From: Trichomonas tenax
Lineage: Eukaryota; Parabasalia; Trichomonadida; Trichomonadidae
NCBI GenBank assembly: GCA_023091735.1
Contig: JALKBU010000085.1
Span: 1-64,000, forward strand
Direction: 5' to 3'
Length of the DNA stretch: 64,000 nt
Shown one piece after another: positions 1-9,177 of the stretch (position 1 is the first letter of the stretch; each line of letters opens with the position of its first letter). Position numbers and translations under genes: made by a program. The notes below the pieces were generated by a model that was not told the DNA's origin, did no database searches, and saw only the letters and a program-made list of their open reading frames with translations.

Positions 1-837
1 CCAAATCTAAAATTCTAAAATTTTACATTATTACAGCTGCAAATCCAAATCCCATCAAATTCAATAACTTTCATGTGTATAATCGCCCTCAAATCAATTA
101 ATGAATTAGTTGCGTTTTTAATTTTAAACGTATAAGAGGCATTTGAATCAATAATACACATAGAATATCATATGCTGCATAGTAGCGCATACATTTATGC
201 TGGAAATCGTATGTTTTTGGACGATTTGAAATGCAATCAATGATTTGATAGATATATAGACTGTGCCACTTATACCACTGCATAGACAAATATCAATATG
301 TACATGAAAGTATTTTCAAATCGAAAAAATATTGATCAGATAAAAAGTTATGAAGGTCGCGGGACTACACCGTAGAAGGAAAAATACTGCCGGATTTCCA
401 CCAATGAAAATTTCATTAAATTGTTCTTGTGTTAAATTAAGAAGATTTTGAGTTGTTGTCATAATTATTTATTAGAAGAAACAATATATTAATTTTTTCA
501 TAATATATATATATTTTTTATTTTCACAAATTTAGATAAACCATTAATAAATCATAGCGGCGTCACTGAATTTTCTACGCCTACTCAAACATCTCGATTT
601 TTCTCCACCAGTATGAATATTTAAGGTCTAATTTTATACTACTGGAATCAAATTAAGGATAAAGTTTGCTATATGATATCATTATAATCCTGAGATTTAA
701 ATATTATGCCATGTAAATTAACACGGCAGAATTTAAATTCAAGAAACAAATCATCAAAATTTTTAAAATTTTTGTTTAAAATAGAAATTAATGGATAAAT
801 CATAGATGTCAAAATAAAGTGTCAAAAAGACAGAAAA
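1..837. other. Left intergenic region
   Basis: This AT-rich stretch has no convincing complete gene. The only protein-like signal is a 48-codon minus-strand ORF (316-462), listed separately. An approximately 20-bp AT run lies near 500-520. No clear Inr precedes the gene at 838, although TCAAAA occurs 18 bp before its ATG. Confidence 0.5.
316..462 (-). pseudogene. Short ORF, probable 5' gene fragment
   Basis: This is a 48-residue minus-strand ORF beginning MTTTQNLLNLTQEQF, preceded by AT-rich DNA. Its amphipathic start reads like the N-terminus of a normal protein, but it soon becomes low-quality sequence and stops. I do not recognise the family. It may be the 5' remnant of a gene whose body has decayed, or a chance ORF. 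Confidence 0.25.
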
Positions 838-2352
838 ATGAGTGTGAGTGGACTAAAAAAGGATCTCGTCCTTATGATCGTCGAAGTTTTATTCGGAAGA
901 ACGGCGAGGATCGTTGCAGAAGCTATCAACGACTACGGACCATGCCCACTTGGCTTCATCAGCTCGAGGACAAATATTTCTGTGACTGATGTTCAAACAG
1001 TCGTTCTCGCAATGTATGTTCACGGCGTCGTCAACATCAAAGGCGAAGGAAAGCGCGCGAATATTTCATTAGTTACACTCCCGCTCTTTATTTTAGCCGC
1101 TCCATCAATTTTGCTTGAAGAAATTCGAACAGCATACGCTAAACAAGAACTTCTCGATGTATTATATATTTACTTGCTGCAAGGTGTCTGCACTATTGAG
1201 CAGGGAGCGAAATATTTCATTCAAAACGAAGCTAAATCAGCAACAGACTTCCAAGCAGGTGAAGAGCAAAATTCTGTTACATTATTTGAGAAATTCGAAC
1301 AAACAACAAAAGAACTTTTCAATCTCGGATTTTTATGCAAAGGAATTCGCAGTTATCGTCCATTCACTTCTCAGGACGTTTTCTCGTTGGAGCGCAGAAT
1401 CACAAACCTCCAATTGAACCAAAAGAGAGTTTCTAAAGCTCAGCAACAAAGAGAAGAAGAAGCTCTTCTTAATCAGCCGAAACAAGCACCAGTTGTCGAA
1501 GAAATACCAACAGATGCATATTCCGTTGACTGGAGTGTGTGTGCTCAGTTCATTAGAGCAAGATATATTATAAACTTCGTTAATAAATGCTTCGGACCAG
1601 ATTATGCATACATCATCGACAAGATTCTTTCCAATGCACACTGCTGCAACTACGTTCATTACCGTAAAATAGCTGAACATCCAGATGAACAATTAAGAAA
1701 CGAAGGTATACCATATTCAAGATTTTCTAGTACAGATGTTTACAGAAACTTCTCAGATATGCCAGCTAACGTTTTCTTTGAACGTCTCGAGAGACTTTCA
1801 AATCCAATTCTTGGTTTGATTACAACTGCTGAAGATCTCGCTGTTCACGATCTTAATGTTCCAAACTGCATCCGCAAGATCCAGTTGATGTATGCAAACT
1901 CATTTGTTGAAACAGCACTCAGCCAAATGCATGGAAGAATTTTCGAGACACTTCAAGACTTAGAAGTTGCTGATACAAGGCAACTCGAAGACGAAGCCAT
2001 TGTTTCTGACAAGGAGGCCCGCTGTGCGATGTATAACCTCTGCAGACTTGGTTTAACACAGATTCAAGCCATTCCAAAGACACCAGATAGAATATTGAAG
2101 GAAATGTACTTCGTTTGGAAGTACAACGAAGATTCAGTTATCATAGAATGCGCTAACAACATCGGAAAGGTCACACTCAACATGTGGGACAAGATCACAG
2201 CTTGCATCGAAGAAGCAGATCAAGTTGAACATGCTGACTCGCTCGACAAGACGGCAACAATGGCGAGATCGCAAGAAGACAAGAATCTTGCTGGATACCA
2301 TTCTTACTTCATTGACCAAATGAGGCTTTATGTTCTTCTTTCCGAAATGTAA
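838..2352 (+). CDS. RPC3: DNA-directed RNA polymerase III subunit RPC3 (RPC82/POLR3C)
   Basis: The 504-residue protein matches the RPC82 family, the subunit that forms the RPC82/RPC34/RPC31 initiation subcomplex of RNA polymerase III in the nucleus. The start (GLKKDLVLMIVEVLFG, then ARIVAEAINDYGPCPLGFIS) is the typical first winged-helix domain. Later winged-helix-like blocks are separated by a charged linker around residues 195-225, which contains QQQREEEALL. Length is within the family range (about 500-650). The ATG at 838 follows a purine-rich leader, and no in-frame ATG lies upstream. The stop is followed after one base by an inverted-repeat element. Family assignment is from motif recognition, and the C-terminal half is more diverged than the N-terminal half. 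Confidence 0.82.
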   Translation: MSVSGLKKDLVLMIVEVLFGRTARIVAEAINDYGPCPLGFISSRTNISVTDVQTVVLAMYVHGVVNIKGEGKRANISLVTLPLFILAAPSILLEEIRTAYAKQELLDVLYIYLLQGVCTIEQGAKYFIQNEAKSATDFQAGEEQNSVTLFEKFEQTTKELFNLGFLCKGIRSYRPFTSQDVFSLERRITNLQLNQKRVSKAQQQREEEALLNQPKQAPVVEEIPTDAYSVDWSVCAQFIRARYIINFVNKCFGPDYAYIIDKILSNAHCCNYVHYRKIAEHPDEQLRNEGIPYSRFSSTDVYRNFSDMPANVFFERLERLSNPILGLITTAEDLAVHDLNVPNCIRKIQLMYANSFVETALSQMHGRIFETLQDLEVADTRQLEDEAIVSDKEARCAMYNLCRLGLTQIQAIPKTPDRILKEMYFVWKYNEDSVIIECANNIGKVTLNMWDKITACIEEADQVEHADSLDKTATMARSQEDKNLAGYHSYFIDQMRLYVLLSEM

Positions 2353-2353
2353 T

Positions 2354-3910
2354 TTAAGGCCCGACTTGCATGTAAAAGTGACAATTCGCCTTAAATTTTT
2401 TTGATGATTTTTCATTTATAGTGGGAGAAAACATCAAAATTTGTTAAAAAAACAACCTTTGCTTAAAATGATTACTATCAAATTTGGAGTCTAACTGTAA
2501 AGGAAGGAGGCTTTAGTTCCTTAAATTTAAAAAAACTAGATTTGGAATTAACATATTAAGTAGAGTTTTAGAGAGTTATGTTGTTTTATTAGTTAATAGT
2601 ACATGTGTGCATGATATTACACAACATTATAGCAAATTTGATTTCATATTAGTAAAAGTGAATTAATCGAATTCTTGAAAAACAAAAATTAAAATAATCA
2701 AATCAACATGTTTAAAACAACAATATATAATATTAGTTTTTCCTCATATAAATAAGATTTGATAGAAAACCGACTTTTTCTTAATGTCAAACAAATAGTA
2801 TAGTCAATTTATGTGAAATTATTTATAAATGCGAATATTTAAACTATGTTAGTTTTATTACGCGATTATCATTTTGATGTATAAATAACCGAGACTAAAT
2901 CACTCATTAAATACATTATTTCTGGATTTTTGTTAGTAGGACTGCTCCTTTGAAAATGATAAAACTCTCTGTTCAGTTTTTAAATACAGCGAAAACTGTC
3001 CGCTAAAATAAGGTTATCAATAATGGAGACTTTATTGCTTCATATCTCGGGATACTGTTTAGACTTGCGATCCATGCATACATTGTTTCTATATGCATAT
3101 AGATGCTATGCCCAAAGTTTCAACCCAAAATGTTTTGAAAATAAAGAGTTCCATACCTTGTATGCACCCACAGAAATAAGCATATAAAGCAAAAATTCCG
3201 ACTGCTGAATGCTCATTTTGTATATCCATATCGGATTATCTTATGAAAAACCAGCTGAACATTGAATAAGTTGTTGATTTTCTATTTTTATTAACAAAAC
3301 AATGTTGAGAGTTAGTAAGCTTACAGTTGGTATCTAAATTGCATAATACATTCGTAAGAACTCACTTAGAAACATTTTATTTTTTGAAAAATTTTATTCC
3401 TCATAAATAACTGATTTTTGTTGATAAAATAGATAAAACACATTAACCAAATGTGTTTTATGTGCTTATTTTGGCATAAATGTCATTTACAGACATCTCA
3501 CTTTTACATGCAAGTCTGGCTTTTTTTCAGCATATTTTGACTTTCTGTTTCTCAGGTAAATAATAGGAATTAGAAGATATCTCCTATGTATACCCCGATC
3601 CAAAAAAAATCTAGTTGTTACCTAACAAAGAAAATCATGAAAATACCGATCAGGTTGGGCTGTGCGAAATAAGGTTAAAGTAATTCATCAGGACTCGAAT
3701 TTTGCGAATTTTTTTGAGTTGAAAAAAAATTATGAAATTATCAAAATCTGATACCGCAGACGTATAGCATATACATAGAAGTAGCATGGTATATAAAAAT
3801 TTTTTATTCAAACTCACGCCAGGTTTCTCTAAGCTTCCTTCAAAAGTAAAATTTCATCTCATAAGGTTATATTTTTGAATAGTTTACATCAGATGCAAGT
3901 CGGGCCTTAA
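2354..3910. mobile_element. Candidate non-autonomous element with 18-bp terminal inverted repeats
   Basis: TTAAGGCCCGACTTGCAT at 2354-2371 is matched exactly by its reverse complement at 3893-3910. A third, inverted copy at about 3496-3519 matches the left end (2359-2382) at about 22 of 24 positions, so the 3' side may be composite. The 1.56 kb between the ends has no ORF of 60 codons or more. This resembles a non-autonomous DNA transposon or MITE-type relic. No unambiguous target-site duplication is visible, because the flanks are simple AATT/TTAA sequence. It begins two bases after the RPC3 stop codon. Confidence 0.5.
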
Positions 3911-4237
3911 TTAAAGTTTTTATTCAGACAAATTTACAAAACACGTATATGAGGAATTCGAACTTAGTACCTTAAATTCCTATTTATATAGTTAATATCT
4001 TTAATTTTATTTTTCTTATTTCGTAACTTTGTTATAGATTAAAGATTTGCTTCTATGAAAAACAACGATAGCAATAAGAATTGTTCTAAAATTAAATTAA
4101 TTTGAAAAATATTTTTTTTTTTTTCAAATAAGATATGATTTTTTTTTAATATTGATTCGCATGTAAGTAACACAAACGTATATAAATGTTTTAATGAAAA
4201 GTAACATTAATTTAAATTGAGGCAAATCTTATAACAT

Positions 4238-4693
4238 TCAGAAATCAGATGGATCACGCCACATGAAACGCCATGCGAAGGCGGAAAACATGATGCCTAC
4301 TGTCCAAACAATAGCACCCCATCCACGGAATTTTACTAAATCATTTGTAGCTTCTGTGAAGACTTTAGCACCGACGAAGATCCAAATGGAGGCAACCATT
4401 CCACCAAAAAGAAGGAATGTGGAAATAATCAAAATAGCTTTCTGATAGCATTCAGCTTCTTCGCTCCATCCTCCCTTCTTTTGGAACATTGCTGATGGAA
4501 GGTTGCTGATAAGGAATAAACCTATTGTACCGGCAACGCCGCCAATCCATTCGTAAGCTCTGCATTTGTCGTATTTGTAGCTAACAATAACAGCATCGAT
4601 GAAAACCATCCACGCGGCACCAAAAAGAATGCCAGAGAAGATGGAAACGTATTTGTTAGAGCGGTGACGTCTGTCTGAATGATCCTCAAACAT
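4238..4693 (-). CDS. TMEM50/UPF0220-like four-span membrane protein
   Basis: This 151-residue protein has four hydrophobic segments at about residues 15-38, 48-70, 85-110 and 125-145. The spacing and wording (FSGILFGAAWMVFIDA near the start, GTIGLFLISNLPSAM, then a GGMVASIWIFVGAKV segment) match the TMEM50/UPF0220 family of small endomembrane proteins. Family members are about 155-160 residues, so it looks complete. The molecular role of the family is poorly defined, and an ER/Golgi location is inferred. The ATG sits directly behind a TCATTTTTA Inr-like sequence, which supports the start. Confidence 0.72.
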   Translation of the reverse strand: MFEDHSDRRHRSNKYVSIFSGILFGAAWMVFIDAVIVSYKYDKCRAYEWIGGVAGTIGLFLISNLPSAMFQKKGGWSEEAECYQKAILIISTFLLFGGMVASIWIFVGAKVFTEATNDLVKFRGWGAIVWTVGIMFSAFAWRFMWRDPSDF

Positions 4694-4702
4694 TAAAAAT
4701 GA
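4694..4702 (-). promoter_or_regulatory. Inr-like initiator of the TMEM50-like gene
   Basis: On the minus strand TCATTTTTA abuts the ATG. This fits the trichomonad initiator consensus TCA(C/T)(T/A), normally located within about 20 bases of the start codon. Confidence 0.55.
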
Positions 4703-5302
4703 TATTCACCGGAATGTCACCTTTTTGTCAATTTATGATTTCACAAATATTTCGAAACTTTGTCGAGTAATCCCTTTGATTGTCAAAAAAAATTAGATAA
4801 TTTTGTCATGTAAATATAATATTGTCGTAAATTTTGACTCGTAAACAACCTTTCCAAATTTGCCAAATAATCATAAAAATATTGCATGTAAAATTTGCAT
4901 AACAAAAAATTATATCAAAAATTGCAGTGAGCAAAACAATAATCTATCTCGATAGAAAATATGAGATACATATCAACAGCAACTTTAATATTGGATGCTA
5001 TTAGTTGGTATTATGAGGGATCTGTTAGATTAATTATCTCTTTATTGCATAAGAAGATACAGTGATTACTTTGGAATCGAAGCTAAAGAAAAATCCAAAA
5101 TGTCATGCAAAGTATATTGCAAAGCGATATTTTTACCTTGAGTTGCTGTATATCGGTACCAATCATGGAATATATTCAAAAATTTAATTTTTCTTACCAC
5201 ACGATATACTTTATAAATTAAACACAAAATCAAAATCATTGTTACTTTAATATTTTTTATCTCCTTTCATGCCTTTGCTTGATGTATTTTAATCTACCGT
5301 TA
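4703..5302. other. Intergenic region
   Basis: No gene was recognised here. It contains one TGTCATGTAA motif (4804-4813), the recurrent upstream motif discussed elsewhere, about 110 bp upstream of the TMEM50-like gene on the opposite strand. The rest is AT-rich sequence. Confidence 0.4.
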
Positions 5303-6338
5303 ACAGGACAAACTTTAACATCCATATTGATGGCAAGCAGACAACTTACAATGATGATGGATTTCAAACATATTTTAATGTCGATTCATTTGATTACAGC
5401 TAGGTGAATAAATCAACAAACAACAAGGCAAAGCTCAGGAAGTGCGAGTTAGAAACTGTTATCCTTAATGAGAATTCAGAAAGTTTTGCAAATATAGGCT
5501 TCAAAGTTACAAATAAAGGAAATGCTGATCATCATGTTTCTATTGCAGTCATTGCCGATATTCAGATTGACAATGATGATAGAGCTACAATTCGAAACAT
5601 CAGAGATGACAACGGACAAGACAGAGGGTTCTCTACGACAGATAGAAATGGAAAAATTACATCATTTATATTGAAGAGTCTTGGAGGATATGATGTTGTC
5701 ACATATTAGTTTGGATATTATGTATATCGTGGAGAAAACGCATTTGAAAATTATAACCGAGAATTATTCGCAAATTATGACTCAGGAATTGCATTTTCAT
5801 GGAAGAACAGATTGATAAAACCAGGAGAAACCATATTTTTCAGATTAGCACCTTCTCCTTCTGAAAATCCACCGATTGTTAAATATCCTATATTATCTTT
5901 AGATGATTTAACGCAAGATTCTTATGGTAAACCTGGTAGAACAATCCAACTCAGCGGAAATATACTTAATATGAAAAATGGATCAACTGTTATGTTAAAA
6001 GCTGCAATTAATCAGAATGATATCGACTCAATACACAATATGACTCAGGATCGGACTTCTCCTTATTTTTTCAAAATATTCCATTTATAATCAAAGAAGG
6101 ATCATATCTTTATGAAGGAAGCAACATCATTCAATTTTATTGCGTCAAATTCGATGCATTATTCAATGTCCCCGAAAATCTGAAAGTAGGTATGCACAAT
6201 ATTTCGTTTTATACAATAGATCAATACGGTCATTCAAGTGAATTCACTCACGGAATCACAAACATTCCACATCCTCAAATATCTACGAACTTTTGTCCGA
6301 TATGCTCTTCGGATTCGACAAAACTTAATCCAAATTAA
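5303..6338 (+). pseudogene. Decayed fragment of a trichomonad surface/secreted protein family
   Basis: Reading frames run through this stretch with at least two in-frame stops (TAG at 5401-5403, TAG near 5707) and a frame change near 6060-6090. The translated pieces contain FNIHIDGKQTTYNDDG, GFKVTNKGNADHHVSIAV, DSGIAFSWKNRLIKPGET and a later NLKVGMHNISFYT block. These are the running signature of a large trichomonad family of long extracellular-type proteins with beta-rich repeats. No start codon or signal peptide remains, so this is an internal fragment. Breaks are described only as seen. The family link is from memory of its wording and needs a search. Confidence 0.6.
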
Positions 6339-6815
6339 AATCTTGTCAATTATGTATATTACTCAATCAAGTTTATTTTGTAATACTTCAATTATAAGTT
6401 ACTGCAAATGTGACTCAACCAATCGCCCCGTTATAGTTCATAATAAAACATTGACCTTTTAATAAGCATACACTGCCCACCTGATATGTCAACGAAGTTG
6501 TGGATATATATCATTTATTTTATGGGATATACCAACAAACAATCAAGATTTATAAATCATTTTGTTCGATGATCGAGTTTCCGATAAATATACTGATACA
6601 TCATCAGAAACTGATTGAACATTTTTATCGGAAACTATTATTATATGTAATGCCGTTCTATAACCATATGAATCTAAAATATTATAGTGTTTCTGATTCG
6701 AGTGTGAAACGCGCTACGCCCGTAATATGTAGATTTCACCTTATTTTTTGACTATTTGACAAGTAAACTAAAATCAGACCAAAATTTTGTAAACTTCAGA
6801 ATCAAAGACATAGGA
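6339..6815. other. Decayed sequence upstream of the HEAT-repeat gene
   Basis: This is a short gene-free interval. An 83-codon ORF at 6500-6751 is low in complexity and probably not a gene. It may be a further decayed part of the preceding pseudogene. TTGACAAG at 6756 continues the downstream reading frame, but the first ATG is at 6816. Confidence 0.35.
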
Positions 6816-9107
6816 ATGAATCGCGTTGATTTATATGCAAAGCTCTCAGAAAACATCGGAAAGGACGATGACATAGAGTCTGAAGAGCCAAAGCAGTCCG
6901 TTAATGCATCGGAAATCTGGGAGTGCCTTTTTAATATTGCAGAAACGACTCCTTACATTGTTCCTCAATTCATTCCGCTGTTAATTCGATATTCGTTCAC
7001 AGAGGAATCCGACACAATCACCAAACAAGTCAACAAACTCAAAGAAATTACATCACAAGAAGATAAAGAGAAACAGCTGCTCAAACTTTTGCTGTTCCTC
7101 ACATTCATCGATATTGATAACGCTACAAGCATTTTCGAAGAGTTAGTGAAGTACATTGATTCAGAATTTCAAAAATCACATTCAATTCCAGCATTTTTGC
7201 TGAACTTCGCACACAAATACCACGTTGAGGTCGACACACCAATACACAATGTTTTTCTCGAGAAAATGCTCAATTCTGTTGGAATTCCACAAAGTGCGGC
7301 AACAACAGCTGCTTTTTCGTTATTCGTTGCTACAACAGATATTATTTCGATTGACCACAAAGATCCTGTTATAAGACAGCATGTTCTTAAATTAATTGAA
7401 GGTTCACAATTGGAACAAATTGCAGCGTGTTTTGTTTGCTATTGCAATCCTGCTGCTGTTTCTAATGATAAGAAGTTACTTCAAACACTCCTTAAGCTTA
7501 CGTTTTCAACAAATAATCAAATTCTCGCTGCTGCACACAAATCATTACGTGCAATTATCGATCACGAAGATTCACAACTCGAAGATAGATTCGTTTCGCA
7601 AGTTATTGCAACATTCAAGAACTACAATGAAAATTCGATTTCATTCTTCTTCAAACTCGTTCAAAGATTCCTCAGCGCAGGTGCTTCGACGCCACTTACA
7701 GTTGTCTCTCCAATCTATGAGTTTGCAGTTCAGCATATTCAAGATCCATCTCCAAAAATTGCTGCGGAATCCATCGATCTTTTGTCTTCGATTGGACACG
7801 TCAATGCTGATTTTGTTTCAGAAGCTGCAGACGCTGTTGTTTCCCAGGCCCAGAGGATCCTTACATCAGAGTATGCTGGTTCAGCTGCGTGCAGGATTGC
7901 TGGTTTCTTCGCTGTTTCTAAGCAGGGCTCTAAATTCGTTCCTGTTTTGCATGCAATTTTCAATTCTCCAAAGCACGCAATGGCACGCAAGGAGCGCTTG
8001 GAACTCGCTACAGCTTTAGCAACAATTGGTGGACAGAACAATGAAGCCATTGTTGAGTTTGTTAAGAAGTCTCTTTCTGATTTCAATGGTGGTGAAATCT
8101 TTTATGCTTTAGATGCTGCTATCGAGATTTTGCCACGTTTGACTGAAGAGAATGCATGTGAATTATTCTCGCAGCTTCTTGGCATCCTTGAAAAGCAAGA
8201 GGAGAATGTTAAAGCCAACGCTGTTGCTGATGTTCTTAAGAAGATCGCAAAGAAGTTTGCGCTTAAGAATGAATTGATTGAAGTTGCGTTTACTGATATC
8301 CTTGACGCTAAACTTCCAGTATTTGGAGGATTGCCACTTTACGCTTTCACAGATAGCAACACCGTTTTATTCCATCTTGTTGCTAAACTCGCAGCCAAGT
8401 TCCCTGAAGTTGCAAAGAAGGTCAATATATCTGAAAAGACTGCTGCTGTTATGACAACAATCTCGTTCGAGTTAGTTGCAAGTGTCCTTGAAGTTGTTGA
8501 GACATGTGTTTCTAATGGAATCGTCGCTGATGATTTCAATGAGAAATTCGGTCCTTCAATTCTTGAACTTGCAGAAACACTCTCATTAAAGGATGAATAT
8601 GGCGCTATGGCTGCTTTTAAAGTCATTCGCGCATGCCTTGAAGGAGAGAAGTATCTCAAGCGTCCTAAGGCTTATGAGGCCCTCTTGGTATCACTTCTTA
8701 TGCTCAGCGAGACAGATTGCTCGCAGACATCACAGTTTGTTAAGTTAATGGCGCTCGTTATCTCTCTTTTAGATGGCGAGTTCCCTGCAGAATTAACAAA
8801 GATTGTTGCTGCGTGTATTCCAACACCAGAAACTAGCGACAACGAGACATTGATTTCTAGTATAGTTGAAGCCTCTAAGAGGTCAATTGCTATCCCAACA
8901 GAAATATTAGCTTCTCTTAGTGCTTTATCGATTCTCAAGAAGAGCGAAATTAATCAGATGGGAATCACAGACAAAACATTTAACGAATTCAAGCAAATCA
9001 TTGCTGATGCTATCAAGAACAAAGATATCTTAACATTCATCCAGAAGTCATTTGGAAACAGTCGTGCGAAGGTCAATAAGTTTAACACTATTTTCAAAGT
9101 GAAATAA
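6816..9107 (+). CDS. HEAT/ARM-type alpha-solenoid protein, function unknown
   Basis: The 763-residue protein is almost entirely helical, with repeated 35-45-residue units built on paired hydrophobic helices (for example AACFVCYCNPAAV, IAAESIDLLSSIGHVNADFV, ATALATIGGQNNEAIVEFV). This is the pattern of HEAT or ARM solenoids. There is no signal peptide, membrane segment or catalytic motif. I start it at the first ATG (6816); an upstream in-frame TTG at 6756 is unlikely to be used. The C-terminus is basic (NSRAKVNKFNTIFKVK). Such solenoids are scaffolds in transport, cytoskeletal or chromosome complexes, and the sequence does not show which. It is convergent with an importin-beta-like gene that ends 70 bp away. 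Confidence 0.7.
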   Translation: MNRVDLYAKLSENIGKDDDIESEEPKQSVNASEIWECLFNIAETTPYIVPQFIPLLIRYSFTEESDTITKQVNKLKEITSQEDKEKQLLKLLLFLTFIDIDNATSIFEELVKYIDSEFQKSHSIPAFLLNFAHKYHVEVDTPIHNVFLEKMLNSVGIPQSAATTAAFSLFVATTDIISIDHKDPVIRQHVLKLIEGSQLEQIAACFVCYCNPAAVSNDKKLLQTLLKLTFSTNNQILAAAHKSLRAIIDHEDSQLEDRFVSQVIATFKNYNENSISFFFKLVQRFLSAGASTPLTVVSPIYEFAVQHIQDPSPKIAAESIDLLSSIGHVNADFVSEAADAVVSQAQRILTSEYAGSAACRIAGFFAVSKQGSKFVPVLHAIFNSPKHAMARKERLELATALATIGGQNNEAIVEFVKKSLSDFNGGEIFYALDAAIEILPRLTEENACELFSQLLGILEKQEENVKANAVADVLKKIAKKFALKNELIEVAFTDILDAKLPVFGGLPLYAFTDSNTVLFHLVAKLAAKFPEVAKKVNISEKTAAVMTTISFELVASVLEVVETCVSNGIVADDFNEKFGPSILELAETLSLKDEYGAMAAFKVIRACLEGEKYLKRPKAYEALLVSLLMLSETDCSQTSQFVKLMALVISLLDGEFPAELTKIVAACIPTPETSDNETLISSIVEASKRSIAIPTEILASLSALSILKKSEINQMGITDKTFNEFKQIIADAIKNKDILTFIQKSFGNSRAKVNKFNTIFKVK

Positions 9108-9177
9108 AGCTATTTATAGATTTTTTTATTAAAATAATAATTAAAATATATTTTTTAACAAACATACAAACAAAACT

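Noticed and set aside
1333..1692. Long minus-strand ORF inside RPC3
   Set aside because: It is a shadow of the clearly recognisable RPC3 frame.
6500..6751. 83-codon ORF before the HEAT-repeat gene
   Set aside because: Isolated, Tyr/Ile-rich, no start signal and no family resemblance.
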